Below are positions 9,001 through 15,486 of a stretch of 16,151 nucleotides of DNA, in pieces. A program made the position numbers and the translations under genes. The stretch is from Ectocarpus siliculosus (Eukaryota > Sar > Phaeophyceae > Ectocarpales > Ectocarpaceae), in NCBI GenBank assembly GCA_000310025.1, contig FN649753.1, positions 1,085,467 to 1,101,617 of the forward strand, in the 5' to 3' direction. Each line of letters begins with the position of its first letter. Position 1 is the first letter of the stretch. The notes beneath the pieces are model-generated. The model was given only the letters and a program-made list of their open reading frames with translations. It was not told the origin of the DNA and made no database searches.

Positions 9001-12000
9001 TCCTACGAGGCTGCCTGGACCCTCGTCAGCCTTAGCGGAGCCCCCACTGCCATCCGGGCGGTGAGAGATGGGGGGAGAGAGGGAAACAGAGAGACGGGCA
9101 TAGGGAAGGAGGAAGGGAGGGAGACGGAGAGAGAGAGGGGGGGGGGGGGAGAGAGAAAGAGAGACAGACAAAGATAGACAGACAGAGAAGTGATCACGAC
9201 CATGGAATTCCATTTCCTCAACCAACGCACCACTGCGCTCGGTGTCGCTTAGCAAGAAACGAGCGTGTATTGATTGTGTCCGTTCGCTGGCATCCCAGAC
9301 GTCCAATCGCCGAATTGTTGGGTCGCCGCCGCTGCCGTCACCATTGTTAAGGCTGCTACCATGTTGTTAACCCGCGTGAAAATCCCCAGGCGGCAACGAC
9401 GTACGCTCAGCTGCTCAACACCCAGAGCGATAACAACGTTAAGCTCATCGTGCTGGAGCGCCTGGCGGGCCTCAAGAAGCACCACACCAAGGTGCTCCAG
9501 GAGGTGCTCATGGACATTCTGCGGGCGCTCTCAAGCCCCAACGTGGACATCTGCCGCAAGACCCTGGAGGTGGCCATGGACCTCGTCACCCCGAGAAACA
9601 TTGAGGAAGTGGTGCAGGTGCGTTGTCTTGTGGTCCCCCCCCCCCCCCTTTATTTTAGTGTACGGGTCATGTTGCGTTGACGTTGGTCTTTTGTCCATGG
9701 CGGTGGTCATGAGAAATTCTCATCACGACGTCGAAGAGGATGTGTATAGGTCGGCTTTTTAACCCATGCAAACACGTAACACGCATTGTTTTTTTTTATT
9801 CAGACCCTTCCATATCGTTAAGACATCCCAGTAGTGGTAGCTTTGAACGCTTGTCGTCGTGTTGAGTAATACGCATCGAATTCTTACACACATGCAACAC
9901 ATGTAATTTATCATCGAGACTTTTACCATTCGTTACGACATAGTGGTACTTTTTTGAACATTTGTTTTGCTATCGCGTTGTGTAAGATACAACGAATTAT
10001 CGCTCGGGTTGTTCGATGTTCCAGGTGCTGAAGCGAGAGGTGGTCCGGACCCAGGAGGCCGGCATGGAGAAGGGCACCCAGTACCGCACCCTGCTTATCC
10101 AGGCCATTCACGGATGCGCCACCAAGTTCGCCGACGTCGCCGAGAGGTATGTACGTGGTCACGGAGGAGGCGTTTTGGGCGAGGGTGTACTCATGTTTTG
10201 CATGCCCTAGTTGTTCGACCGTTGATCAGAGGACGGAGCATTGTTCCCACAGGACTGATCACCGATGATGGCCCATCCATCGTTCAGAAGGTGTCTCAAG
10301 AATGTTATCATTCTCCTATGTAACCTACATGGGGGGCGCGTTGAATTGCAGATGCGCCACTGCAGTGGTGTGGATGGAACAATAGTGGTAGAGGTGTGGG
10401 GGGATTTTGGTGACCCGCGCCGTGGGTTGTGGCCGGGGTTGGGGATAGCATGCGTGAGGGAGGGAGGGAGGGAGGGAGGGTCCACGCCTGCGCTGTACTT
10501 TCTGGGCTTCTGCATGACACGGAGGTTGTAGCGGCAGCGATACGACCGCATCCGCCTGTGCTTTCGCGTTTGTCGCACATTTGGGGTCTTTGAGGCTGTT
10601 GGTCGGTCACTCGTTACGGTGCTTGGAAGTCTACATAGGCAGAAGATCAATCCTTGCCCGCCCGACCATCACAACGCCTGCCTCCGTGTGTGTGTTTTCC
10701 CCTTTGTTCCTCGTTTCTCATGCTCTCGCTCCCCTCCCCCCCCCCCCCCCTCTATGTTCCTCTCTACAACTCCCGCTCCCCCGGCGCGGCCATCTTGTAC
10801 TCCCACTGATGTACAGCGTGGTTGGCGTGCTGATGGACTTTTTGAACGGCGACGGAGCGATGGACGTGATCCTCTTCGTGCGCAGCATCGTCGAGCAGTA
10901 CGAGGTGCGGGACCCTCACGATCGCCGTCTTTCGAAAACGCCGCATGTGTTTTGTACCCCCGCCAAAAATATCTTTCGTGGTGTATACGAGCCGCAAAAG
11001 CGTTCGCCCCCCCCTCTCCTTGCGCCTTGTACACCAGCAGTCACCCTGGGTGTTGTACTCCGCATTTGCGCGCTATAGGCTTTTCCTGCGGCTTGATGTG
11101 TGCGAACACTGTGTTTTTGAGCCTCCAGTAGTTCTTCGTGCATAGCCAGGCCCTGCTGCGCCAGGATTGCGTTGTTTATCTCGAGGCTGTTCGCGTTGAT
11201 GATGCCGAGTTTCAATCGGTCTAAGAAGACAGGCGGTCTTGAAAACACCCCCCTCCCTCCTGGCCATCGGCGATCGGCGATCGGCCCTGTGGGAACAACG
11301 CTCCGTCCTCTCGAGGACGCGTGGTCAGTGGTCTAACCGCTAAGGCATGCAAAAAAACAAGAGTACCCCCCGCCCCCCCGCCCCCCCCTCTCCATTATTC
11401 CGGTTCTTGTCGTCAGGGCCTCCGACCGTCGATCCTGTCCAAGCTCATCTTCTCCTTGAGGGACATGGTCAACGGTCCCGTCATCGCCGTCGCCATCTGG
11501 ATATTGGGGGAATATTGCGAGGTAAGGCAGTAGTCAGGGGTCCCTCTAGGGTAGAGGGCGGGTGGCCCGCCCCGTTGGGAGCTGGTGAAATCTGAACGGG
11601 GCCCTTGGATTGGACCAGGGTCTTTTTGACGATGGAGCTTCGGTTCTCGCCCGGCGCGGGGCTTCGCTTTGGCTGGATCAAGTCTGTTGAGTGAAGACAA
11701 GGATATACTCTGGAGTATCAACTAATAGACACATATCAAACTACTGTATCGCCACCCCCACAACGCAACGCACCATGCCTCTGAGTTTTTTTTCTTGTGT
11801 TTTGTGTTTTGTGTTTTGTCTGTTTGTATGTTTGTTTTATTTTCTGCCCAACGCAACGCAACGCAACACATGATTCTGATTTTTTGTTGTGGCCTTGTTT
11901 GTGCTTCAGGACGCGGACGCGATCACGAGCGCCTTCACCGAGCTTCGAGAGTCGGTGGGACCCATGCCTCTCACGGAGGCTAACTCGTCTGCGGCGAATG

Positions 12001-15000
12001 GAGGGGCCGACGGGGGCCCCGCGAAGGAAGGGGGGGCTGCAGAGGAGGGAGGGGGCGCCGCGGCGGGAGCGGGGGGGGGCGGGACTACGGTGACGAAGAA
12101 CATCGTTCTTTCCGACGGGACTTACGCCACGCAGACCACGGTTCAAGGTGCGTGCGGTTGTGCTGTAGGCGGGCCTTGCTTGTACTGGTGTTTGGTACCG
12201 TGCAGCCGAATGTAGCGGAACAGTACAACCCCCCCCGACTTTCACCCCGTTGGGCAGGCGGCAGCTGCCGTACGCACCTTTTGTATGTGGTTCGTGGTTC
12301 TAGTGTGCTTGCGAGGCTCTTTAATTCCACTGGGAGAGGGGGAGAGTTAGCGTGTTGATGGAGACGGCTCTCGTCCTATTGGTGACCGGGGTATAAGGCG
12401 GAGTACGATCCACAGGCGGCGCTAGACCCAAGCATACAAAGTGTCGTCATAAGGACGGTCCGTCTTTTACACGTTGCATACCATGGTACGTGCGTTGAGA
12501 ACACCGTCAAGTCCGTGCTCGGGGCGAAAGGCTCTTTGCTCCATTTTGTTTTTTTCTTGGGGAATTTGAACCTTGTTTTGTCTTTTGCGTGTGACCACGG
12601 AGCTTCGTTGTTTATCCTCCAACTAAAGAGCAGATAGGGGAAGAGCACGTGCTGGGTAGGTCAGAACATTTTTTTATGTTGTCAAGAACCAACAACAGCA
12701 ACAACTCATCCCTCCTACGGTAAAGAACCGGTACCAAAGATGTGACACGCACGCCATCATCTACCCGACCATCGGTTCCTCTGGACATCAATCACACCAC
12801 CCCGCCCCCGAGTGCGGCGCACAGCAAGTGTACGCTATCTGCTGTTGCTCTGGGTTTTTATGTTTTACTAAAAATATATATTTATCCGTACTGCTGTAGG
12901 CGGTGGTGTGGCGGCGGTAGCCTCCGCCTTGAAGAGCGACGCCCGCCTCCGGCAGCTGCTGGTGGGCGGCGAGATCTTCCTCGGGTCGGCGCTGTCGGCA
13001 TCTCTTACCAAGATGACCCTCCGGGCCATGGACCTGCTGGGGGACAGCTCTCCGGCTGCGAAGGAGATGCAGGCACGTATAGATGGATATACATGCTTTC
13101 TACTCATTTTGATTATTCTTTTGTTGTCTTAAAACGTATGCGTATGCTTTCAACTCATGTTTTTGGGGTTTCGTGATGTTTTGCTACACACACGCCATTG
13201 GCGTATTGATGTAGTAGTCATGACGAGGCAATTGGTTGTACTTTTACTTGTTTGTTTTTTTTGGGGGAGGGGTTGCTAGACACACGCCCCCCAAGTGGTA
13301 TGTATGTCATGACGCGGAGCCCCTGTTAGATCGGTTGTTGTAGCAGAGGGTCCTCTACCCGTCCGGATGCACCCCTCAGCGTACATATGCCACGGGCTGG
13401 GCCAGTTGCCGTCGAAGCATCATTGTGATGTTCTCGGCAACGGTTAATTGTGCGTCGAAGTACCGAGAAGTTGTTTTTGCCACTTGTACTAGTGCGCTTG
13501 TGTGCTCCTCCATCTGTCTCCTCTGGTAGTTTGTGTCACATTCGCATGACGTCTCTCTCCGGGAACCTGTTCTACTGATCGTGCCACTCACGACTTCTCT
13601 CTCTCTCTCTCTCCCGCTCTCTATCTTCCCGACTTGACAATCCCGTATGCCTACGTTTGTCCCCGATCTAAAATATGTGGGCGTCTCTTTAACTCCTTTG
13701 CCTCTCTCTTCTGCCCCTGTGTTCCCTCCCTCCCTCCCTCCCTCCCTTCCTTCCACGTCGCTCGTGGGGTCCCTGCAGATTGCAACCCTCCAGATCTTGT
13801 GCGGGTTGGCGAAGGTCATCGAGGCGCGCAGCCTCACGCACCGGGGAGCTTACGCCGACTGTTTGGAAAGGGTGCGTGTGCAGCACTGCTGTTACTCCCA
13901 TAGGTTACGGGTCGCTCTTGCTCTTGCTTGTCATGTTACGGAATACGAAAAGTGTTGAACCCGCCAAGAACTGCAGCACAGATAAAAGCAACCCTTCCAT
14001 CCCTTCAGGTAACGACCCCCCTCCCCCACCCTATCGGCACGTCTTGTGCTCAAAGGCTGCATCAGCGCCCCCCATTAGAGTGGCAGATGTGACATGGAAT
14101 GAAGACAGCGTGCGCACGCTCCTCCGCATGCTGACAAGAGGACCGACCCTCTTAACTCTTAACAGGTGACGATGTGCTGTAGGAGCCTGCTCGACCCCGC
14201 GGCAAGGGCGGTCCTGAAGCCTACCCTGCTGGACCTGTGCCGCCAGAGCTTCCAGCAGCTCCTGGACAAGGAGAAGGCTGCTCAGGCCAAGCAGGTGTGT
14301 AATCGGAGCTAGCTCGGTCGGGAAATTATCAGAAACGGCTGGTTTGTGTGTGGTTTTCTGTTTTCCGTCTTCCACAACGCATCAATACGTATGTGTGCTC
14401 CTCTAATTGTGGTGTACAATACCAACCGTTTTTTTGCGGCTGTGTATTTGATGGCATCGAGCCCTGAACATAAACCGTCCGTTCTGGGCCCGAATGCAAC
14501 CGATACATCGAAAATAAGGCTGTTAGATTTGCCATGTGGTACATGATCGTTTTCTTGAGCGTACGAGCTGAAAACAATCGTATCGAGGGACGAAGATGAT
14601 TTCGAGCAATTCCATTGCTTCCTCCGGCGGGCAAGTCTTCCCTTTTTCGTGTGTCCACTCGCTGTTCTTTCAAAATCGTACAGACGTGCCCCTGACAAAC
14701 GGCGCGTTTTTCACTCCCGCTCTGGAACACGTTGGATTATCTCAACAATATTTTTTTGTTGTCCGTCCTTGCCCGCTCCCAGGCGGAAGAGATGGAGGGA
14801 CGCCCCAGGAGCCAGCCCGACGACCTCATCAACTTCCGACAGCTTCGCAGCAACGCCCTGCAGGCAGCAGAGTTGGATATCTACGACGGGGACGACATCA
14901 GGTCGGCGCCCCGCCCTCCCGGCTTCCGCACGGCGCGCTGCTGTGTTCGTTCGGTCGCCATCCTTTGATGGTGGTCGATTGATTGTGTTTTGTCACTCTC

Positions 15001-15486
15001 TCCGGTGCCTACCGTTGTATGTGCACCCCACGGTTTGTTCGTTTTTTTACGCACCGTACCGCACTGCATCATAAAAGAAAACGCACCGTGAACTTTCCTG
15101 GATTTTCTTTGTGCGGGTGTGTAGGTGGTTGCGTTGCGTTGCAACATGTCCGTTTTTTCTTTGTGCTTGATGTGCAAATCGATGTGCTTGTTTATCGTGT
15201 CGCGCCCTTGCCGCACGGCTGCATGCTCCGTCTTATATTCACGCCCAACGCCCAGTGCTCGATCAAATCCCCTCCCGCCCCCGGCCGTCTCTGTGCTGCA
15301 CCGTTGTGTGCGTGCTTGTGTGTGTGTTGTGTCTGATTTTGTTGTTTTCGTCTCTTCAGCAAGGCTACGGGGATGGACGCGCCTGACACGGGGCGGCTGA
15401 GCCACATCTACCAGCTGTCGGGCTTCGCCGACCCTGTGTACGCGGAGGCTTGCGTGACCGTCCACGACTACGACATCGTCCTCGAG
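3021..15486 (+). CDS. COPB1: Coatomer subunit beta (beta-COP), 18 exons, 3' partial
   Basis: Spliced exons 3021-3086, 5632-5777, 5999-6128, 6647-6769, 7360-7443, 7855-7995, 8536-8589, 8920-9060, 9390-9617, 10025-10146, 10817-10904, 11417-11521, 11910-12147, 12900-13072, 13779-13871, 14166-14294, 14783-14901 and 15360-15486 give 769 in-frame codons. Beta-COP hallmarks appear in the family's order: [17 protein letters not shown] (125-141), [12 protein letters not shown] (158-169), [13 protein letters not shown] (from 308), DGTYATQ (545-551), QPDDLINF (698-705) and [11 protein letters not shown] (747-757). The family is a subunit of the COPI F-subcomplex (related to AP adaptors), recruited by Arf1-GTP to Golgi membranes for retrograde Golgi-to-ER transport. 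The N-terminal two thirds is an alpha-solenoid of HEAT-like repeats. Known homologues are about 950 residues, so the rest of the C-terminal region and the appendage lie beyond the window. The start [12 protein letters not shown] matches the family N-terminus. Beta-adaptins were excluded by the beta-COP-specific motifs. Confidence 0.96.
3087..5631 (+). other. COPB1 intron 1 (2545 bp)
   Basis: By far the longest intron of the gene, from GTATGC to TTCAG. Reading frames inside it on both strands (for example 4850-5314 minus and 5016-5525 plus) show no family I recognise and lack the steady third-position G/C bias of the real exons. No tandem array or intact mobile element is visible. First introns often hold transcriptional enhancers, but nothing in the sequence demonstrates one here. 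Confidence 0.8.
5632..5777 (+). CDS. COPB1: COPB1 exon 2 (residues 23-71)
   Basis: Starts [17 protein letters not shown] and ends with [18 protein letters not shown], the family's 'KKAIMLLLNGE' helix. Acceptor TTCAG (5627-5631), donor CAG|GTAAGC, phase 2. The stretch before the helix is about 15 residues longer than I recall for plant or human beta-COP, which suggests a lineage-specific N-terminal linker. Confidence 0.93.
5999..6128 (+). CDS. COPB1: COPB1 exon 3 (residues 71-114)
   Basis: Encodes [19 protein letters not shown] and [20 protein letters not shown], matching the second HEAT-like helices of beta-COP (human pattern LLMTIIRF and KLLLVFWEIV). Acceptor CAAAG after a T/C-rich tract, donor CTG|GTACGT, phase 0. 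Confidence 0.95.
6129..6646 (+). other. COPB1 intron 3
   Basis: 518 bp, GTACGT to CCCAG, with a C/T-rich tract before the acceptor. No gene, structured RNA or notable repeat is seen inside. Confidence 0.85.
6647..6769 (+). CDS. COPB1: COPB1 exon 4 (residues 115-155)
   Basis: Encodes [18 protein letters not shown] followed by [18 protein letters not shown]. This is among the most conserved stretches of the beta-COP trunk. Acceptor CCCAG, donor AAG|GTGCGC, phase 0 at both ends. Confidence 0.97.
6770..7359 (+). other. COPB1 intron 4
   Basis: 590 bp, GTGCGC to CTCAG. A short GTT repeat lies near 6807. The frame just before the acceptor (7279-7359) is open and continuous with exon 5, so an upstream acceptor is formally possible. 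Homologues pass directly from the exon 4 end to CLEHRH, which favours 7360. Nothing else stands out. Confidence 0.75.
7360..7443 (+). CDS. COPB1: COPB1 exon 5 (residues 156-183)
   Basis: Encodes [18 protein letters not shown] then [10 protein letters not shown], the nearly invariant '[12 protein letters not shown]' motif of beta-COP. Acceptor GCTCAG, donor CAG|GTAACC, phase 0. Confidence 0.95.
7444..7854 (+). other. COPB1 intron 5
   Basis: 411 bp, GTAACC to CGCAG. I see no gene, repeat or structured element in it. Confidence 0.85.
7855..7995 (+). CDS. COPB1: COPB1 exon 6 (residues 184-230)
   Basis: Encodes [38 protein letters not shown] and FLNNHMED. It aligns with the family pattern 'IPDAPELI...KRNAFMML...RALDYL'. 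Acceptor GCGCAG, donor GAC|GTGAGT, phase 0. Confidence 0.96.
7996..8535 (+). other. COPB1 intron 6
   Basis: 540 bp, GTGAGT to ATCAG. An imperfect short inverted repeat (GCGAGAAAA and TTTTCTCACGC) lies near 8361-8393. Otherwise nothing is visible. Confidence 0.8.
8536..8589 (+). CDS. COPB1: COPB1 exon 7 (residues 231-248)
   Basis: At 54 nt this is the shortest exon after the start, encoding [18 protein letters not shown]. It matches the family pattern 'V..FGD.LQLVIVELIYK'. Acceptor ATCAG, donor AAG|GTGAGA, phase 0 on both sides, so skipping it would keep the frame but delete one helix. Confidence 0.94.
8590..8919 (+). other. COPB1 intron 7
   Basis: 330 bp, GTGAGA to GGCAG, with T-runs near 8751 and 8880 that supply the polypyrimidine tract. 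No gene or repeat of note. Confidence 0.85.
8920..9060 (+). CDS. COPB1: COPB1 exon 8 (residues 249-295)
   Basis: Encodes [20 protein letters not shown], then [20 protein letters not shown]. It matches the family's 'VKYEAAGTLVTLSSAPTAI' segment of the solenoid. Acceptor TTGGCAG, donor GCG|GTGAGA, phase 0. Confidence 0.97.
9061..9190 (+). repeat. Homopurine tract at the 5' end of intron 8
   Basis: From the donor onward the + strand is almost entirely G and A for about 130 nt. It includes GA dinucleotide runs, GGGA blocks and a run of about a dozen G near 9138, then changes to GACA repeats. Pure purine/pyrimidine mirror-like tracts can form triplex (H-DNA) or R-loops. The rest of intron 8 (9191-9389) is ordinary. 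Confidence 0.9.
9390..9617 (+). CDS. COPB1: COPB1 exon 9 (residues 296-371)
   Basis: Encodes [54 protein letters not shown] and [13 protein letters not shown]. It carries the diagnostic beta-COP motif [10 protein letters not shown]. Acceptor CCCCAG, donor CAG|GTGCGT, phase 0. Confidence 0.98.
9635..9648 (+). repeat. Poly-C run in intron 9
   Basis: Fourteen consecutive C residues shortly after the exon 9 donor. Its length is likely variable and error-prone in sequencing. Confidence 0.9.
9766..10000 (+). repeat. Degenerate tandem duplication in intron 9
   Basis: Two head-to-tail copies of a unit of about 117 bp, roughly 9766-9883 and 9884-10000. Shared blocks appear in the same order: AGAC, TTCCAT/TTACCAT, TCGTTA.GACAT, AGTGGTA, TTTGAAC, GTTG.GTAA.ATAC and CGAATT. 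The copies have diverged by substitutions and small indels, so this is an old duplication. It does not resemble the array in intron 18. Confidence 0.75.
10025..10146 (+). CDS. COPB1: COPB1 exon 10 (residues 372-412)
   Basis: Encodes [20 protein letters not shown] and [20 protein letters not shown], matching the plant 'LKKEVVKTQ...YRQMLIQAIHACAVKFPEVA'. Acceptor TTCCAG, donor GAGAG|GTATGT, phase 2. Confidence 0.97.
10190..10274 (-). repeat. Interspersed element copy in intron 10 (minus orientation)
   Basis: Read on the minus strand this segment matches 11262-11355 in intron 11. It shares a GGCCATC start, a 25-nt core (10229-10253) that is the reverse complement of 11286-11310 at 24 of 25 positions, and a GGCATGCAAAA end. 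It looks like a short interspersed element in the opposite orientation. Confidence 0.8.
10457..10480 (+). repeat. (AGGG)6 microsatellite, G-quadruplex potential
   Basis: Six perfect AGGG units on the transcript-sense strand. Four or more closely spaced GGG runs fit the intramolecular G-quadruplex pattern, so both the DNA and the pre-mRNA could fold this way. It lies in intron 10 between the inverted element and exon 11. Confidence 0.9.
10736..10750 (+). repeat. Poly-C run upstream of exon 11
   Basis: Fifteen consecutive C residues within the pyrimidine-rich stretch before the exon 11 acceptor. Length is probably polymorphic. Confidence 0.9.
10817..10904 (+). CDS. COPB1: COPB1 exon 11 (residues 412-441)
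   Basis: Encodes [19 protein letters not shown] then [10 protein letters not shown], matching 'VVHLLMDFLGDSN...DVVVFVREIIE'. Acceptor GTACAG, donor GAG|GTGCGG. At 88 nt its length is not a multiple of three, so skipping it would shift the frame. It is flanked by inverted copies of one element (10190-10274 and 11262-11355). Confidence 0.96.
11080..11248 (-). pseudogene. Antisense coding-like patch in intron 11
   Basis: On the minus strand an open frame reads [19 protein letters not shown] then [16 protein letters not shown]. It is helix-like, with codon usage closer to the exons than to the surrounding intron. I do not recognise the family, and neither end has a convincing start or stop. It may be a fragment of an inserted gene or element, or chance. 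Confidence 0.3.
11262..11355 (+). repeat. Interspersed element copy in intron 11 (plus orientation), tRNA-like part
   Basis: Inverted partner of 10190-10274. It begins at GGCCATC with three 7-bp ATCGGCG-type units (11266-11286). The shared 25-nt core follows (11286-11310). Then comes a segment near 11321-11348 with a tRNA A-box-like pattern (TGGTCTAACCGCTAAGGC), ending at GGCATGCAAAA. The intron 10 copy lacks part of the A-box region. It is probably a SINE-type element, although no B box is seen. Confidence 0.7.
11417..11521 (+). CDS. COPB1: COPB1 exon 12 (residues 442-476)
   Basis: Encodes [20 protein letters not shown] and [15 protein letters not shown], matching the family's 'LRVSIITRLLDTFYQI...CALWIIGEYC'. 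Acceptor CGTCAG, donor GAG|GTAAGG, phase 0. Confidence 0.97.
11522..11909 (+). other. COPB1 intron 12, with small repeats
   Basis: 388 bp, GTAAGG to CTTCAG. It contains a TGTTTTG repeat at 11797-11819 and a (CAACG)n pentamer at 11849-11868, with two more units at 11761-11770. The reverse complement of the pentamer recurs in intron 17 at 15128-15142. No gene is seen. Confidence 0.85.
11910..12147 (+). CDS. COPB1: COPB1 exon 13 (residues 477-556), linker exon
   Basis: Encodes [20 protein letters not shown], then a Gly/Ala/Glu-rich low-complexity segment (about residues 503-534), then [18 protein letters not shown]. The last part is the conserved 'ILADGTYATQ' signature. The low-complexity segment sits where homologues have a variable linker between the trunk and the C-terminal region. 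It is encoded by G-runs up to nine long, yet the frame stays intact. Acceptor CTTCAG, donor CAAG|GTGCGT, phase 1. Confidence 0.96.
12148..12899 (+). other. COPB1 intron 13
   Basis: 752 bp, GTGCGT to CTGTAG, the longest internal intron after intron 1. It has a CAA-rich stretch near 12687 and an A/T-rich stretch before the acceptor. No gene is recognised. Confidence 0.85.
12900..13072 (+). CDS. COPB1: COPB1 exon 14 (residues 556-613)
   Basis: Encodes [40 protein letters not shown] and SSPAAKEMQ, matching 'LRALLLTGDFFLGAVVACTLTKLVLR'. Acceptor TGTAG. The 3' end is placed at CAG|GCACGT, a GC donor. This is the only junction I find that joins in frame to the well-supported exon 15. Confidence 0.9.
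13145..13320 (+). repeat. Degenerate tandem duplication in intron 14
   Basis: Two copies with a period of about 92 bp. TTGCTACACACACGCC at 13181 is echoed by TTGCTAGACACACGCC at 13273. In both, a TCATGACG.GG block follows about 40 nt later and a T-rich then G-rich lead-in precedes. Confidence 0.7.
13724..13747 (+). repeat. (CCCT)n tract before exon 15
   Basis: About six CCCT units in the polypyrimidine region of intron 14. The opposite strand is (AGGG)n and could form a G-quadruplex. It is a mirror case to the AGGG repeat in intron 10. Confidence 0.9.
13779..13871 (+). CDS. COPB1: COPB1 exon 15 (residues 614-644)
   Basis: Encodes [17 protein letters not shown] and [14 protein letters not shown], matching the family's 'LLIMVSILQLGQS...YERIMLCIKLL' helices. 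Acceptor CTGCAG, donor AGG|GTGCGT, phase 0. Confidence 0.93.
13872..14165 (+). other. COPB1 intron 15
   Basis: 294 bp, GTGCGT to AACAG. Nothing beyond ordinary intron sequence. Confidence 0.85.
14166..14294 (+). CDS. COPB1: COPB1 exon 16 (residues 645-687)
   Basis: Encodes [37 protein letters not shown] and AAQAKQ. It matches 'ECRQSLSHMLSAKLEEEK', the charged helix ahead of the QPDD motif. Acceptor AACAG, donor CAG|GTGTGT, phase 0. Confidence 0.95.
14295..14782 (+). other. COPB1 intron 16
   Basis: 488 bp, GTGTGT to CCCAG. No gene, array or structured element is noticed. Confidence 0.85.
14783..14901 (+). CDS. COPB1: COPB1 exon 17 (residues 688-727)
   Basis: Encodes [47 protein letters not shown] is the conserved 'QPDDLIDF' motif of beta-COP. 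Acceptor TCCCAG, donor ATCAG|GTCGGC, phase 2; the GTCGGC donor is weak. Confidence 0.95.
14902..15359 (+). other. COPB1 intron 17
   Basis: 458 bp, GTCGGC to CTTCAG. It contains (GTTGC)3 at 15128-15142 and TG-rich stretches near 15304-15332. No coding content. Confidence 0.85.
15360..15486 (+). CDS. COPB1: COPB1 exon 18 (residues 727-769), last exon in window
   Basis: Encodes [35 protein letters not shown] and IVLE, matching '[25 protein letters not shown]' at the start of the C-terminal domain. Acceptor CTTCAG, donor GAG|GTGTGT within a GT microsatellite, phase 0. The next expected residues (a V..NRT-like strand) are not found in the remaining sequence, so the following exon is outside the window. 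Confidence 0.96.

Larger units (their letters stand above)
10275..10816 (+). other. COPB1 intron 10, remainder
   Basis: Contains a (GGGA) tract at 10457-10480 and a C15 run at 10736-10750, then a C/T-rich tract leading to the GTACAG acceptor. No coding sequence is recognised. Confidence 0.8.
13073..13778 (+). other. COPB1 intron 14, probable GC-AG intron
   Basis: 706 bp, GCACGT to CTGCAG. It contains a degenerate tandem duplication, a CT microsatellite (13595-13613) and a CCCT tract (13724-13747) that provides the polypyrimidine tract. Confidence 0.7.

Noticed and set aside
8509-9306. 265-residue minus-strand open frame (with the nested 9003-9233 frame)
   Set aside because: Stops are absent mainly because of the low-complexity purine tract (Ser/Leu/Pro repeats), and it lies antisense to COPB1 exons.
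13077-13082. Canonical GT donor for exon 14
   Set aside because: It would end the exon in phase 1, while exon 15 requires phase 0 at its only acceptor, breaking the conserved frame.
3021-15486. AP-1/AP-2 beta-adaptin instead of beta-COP
   Set aside because: [25 protein letters not shown] and [11 protein letters not shown] are beta-COP hallmarks not shared by beta-adaptins.
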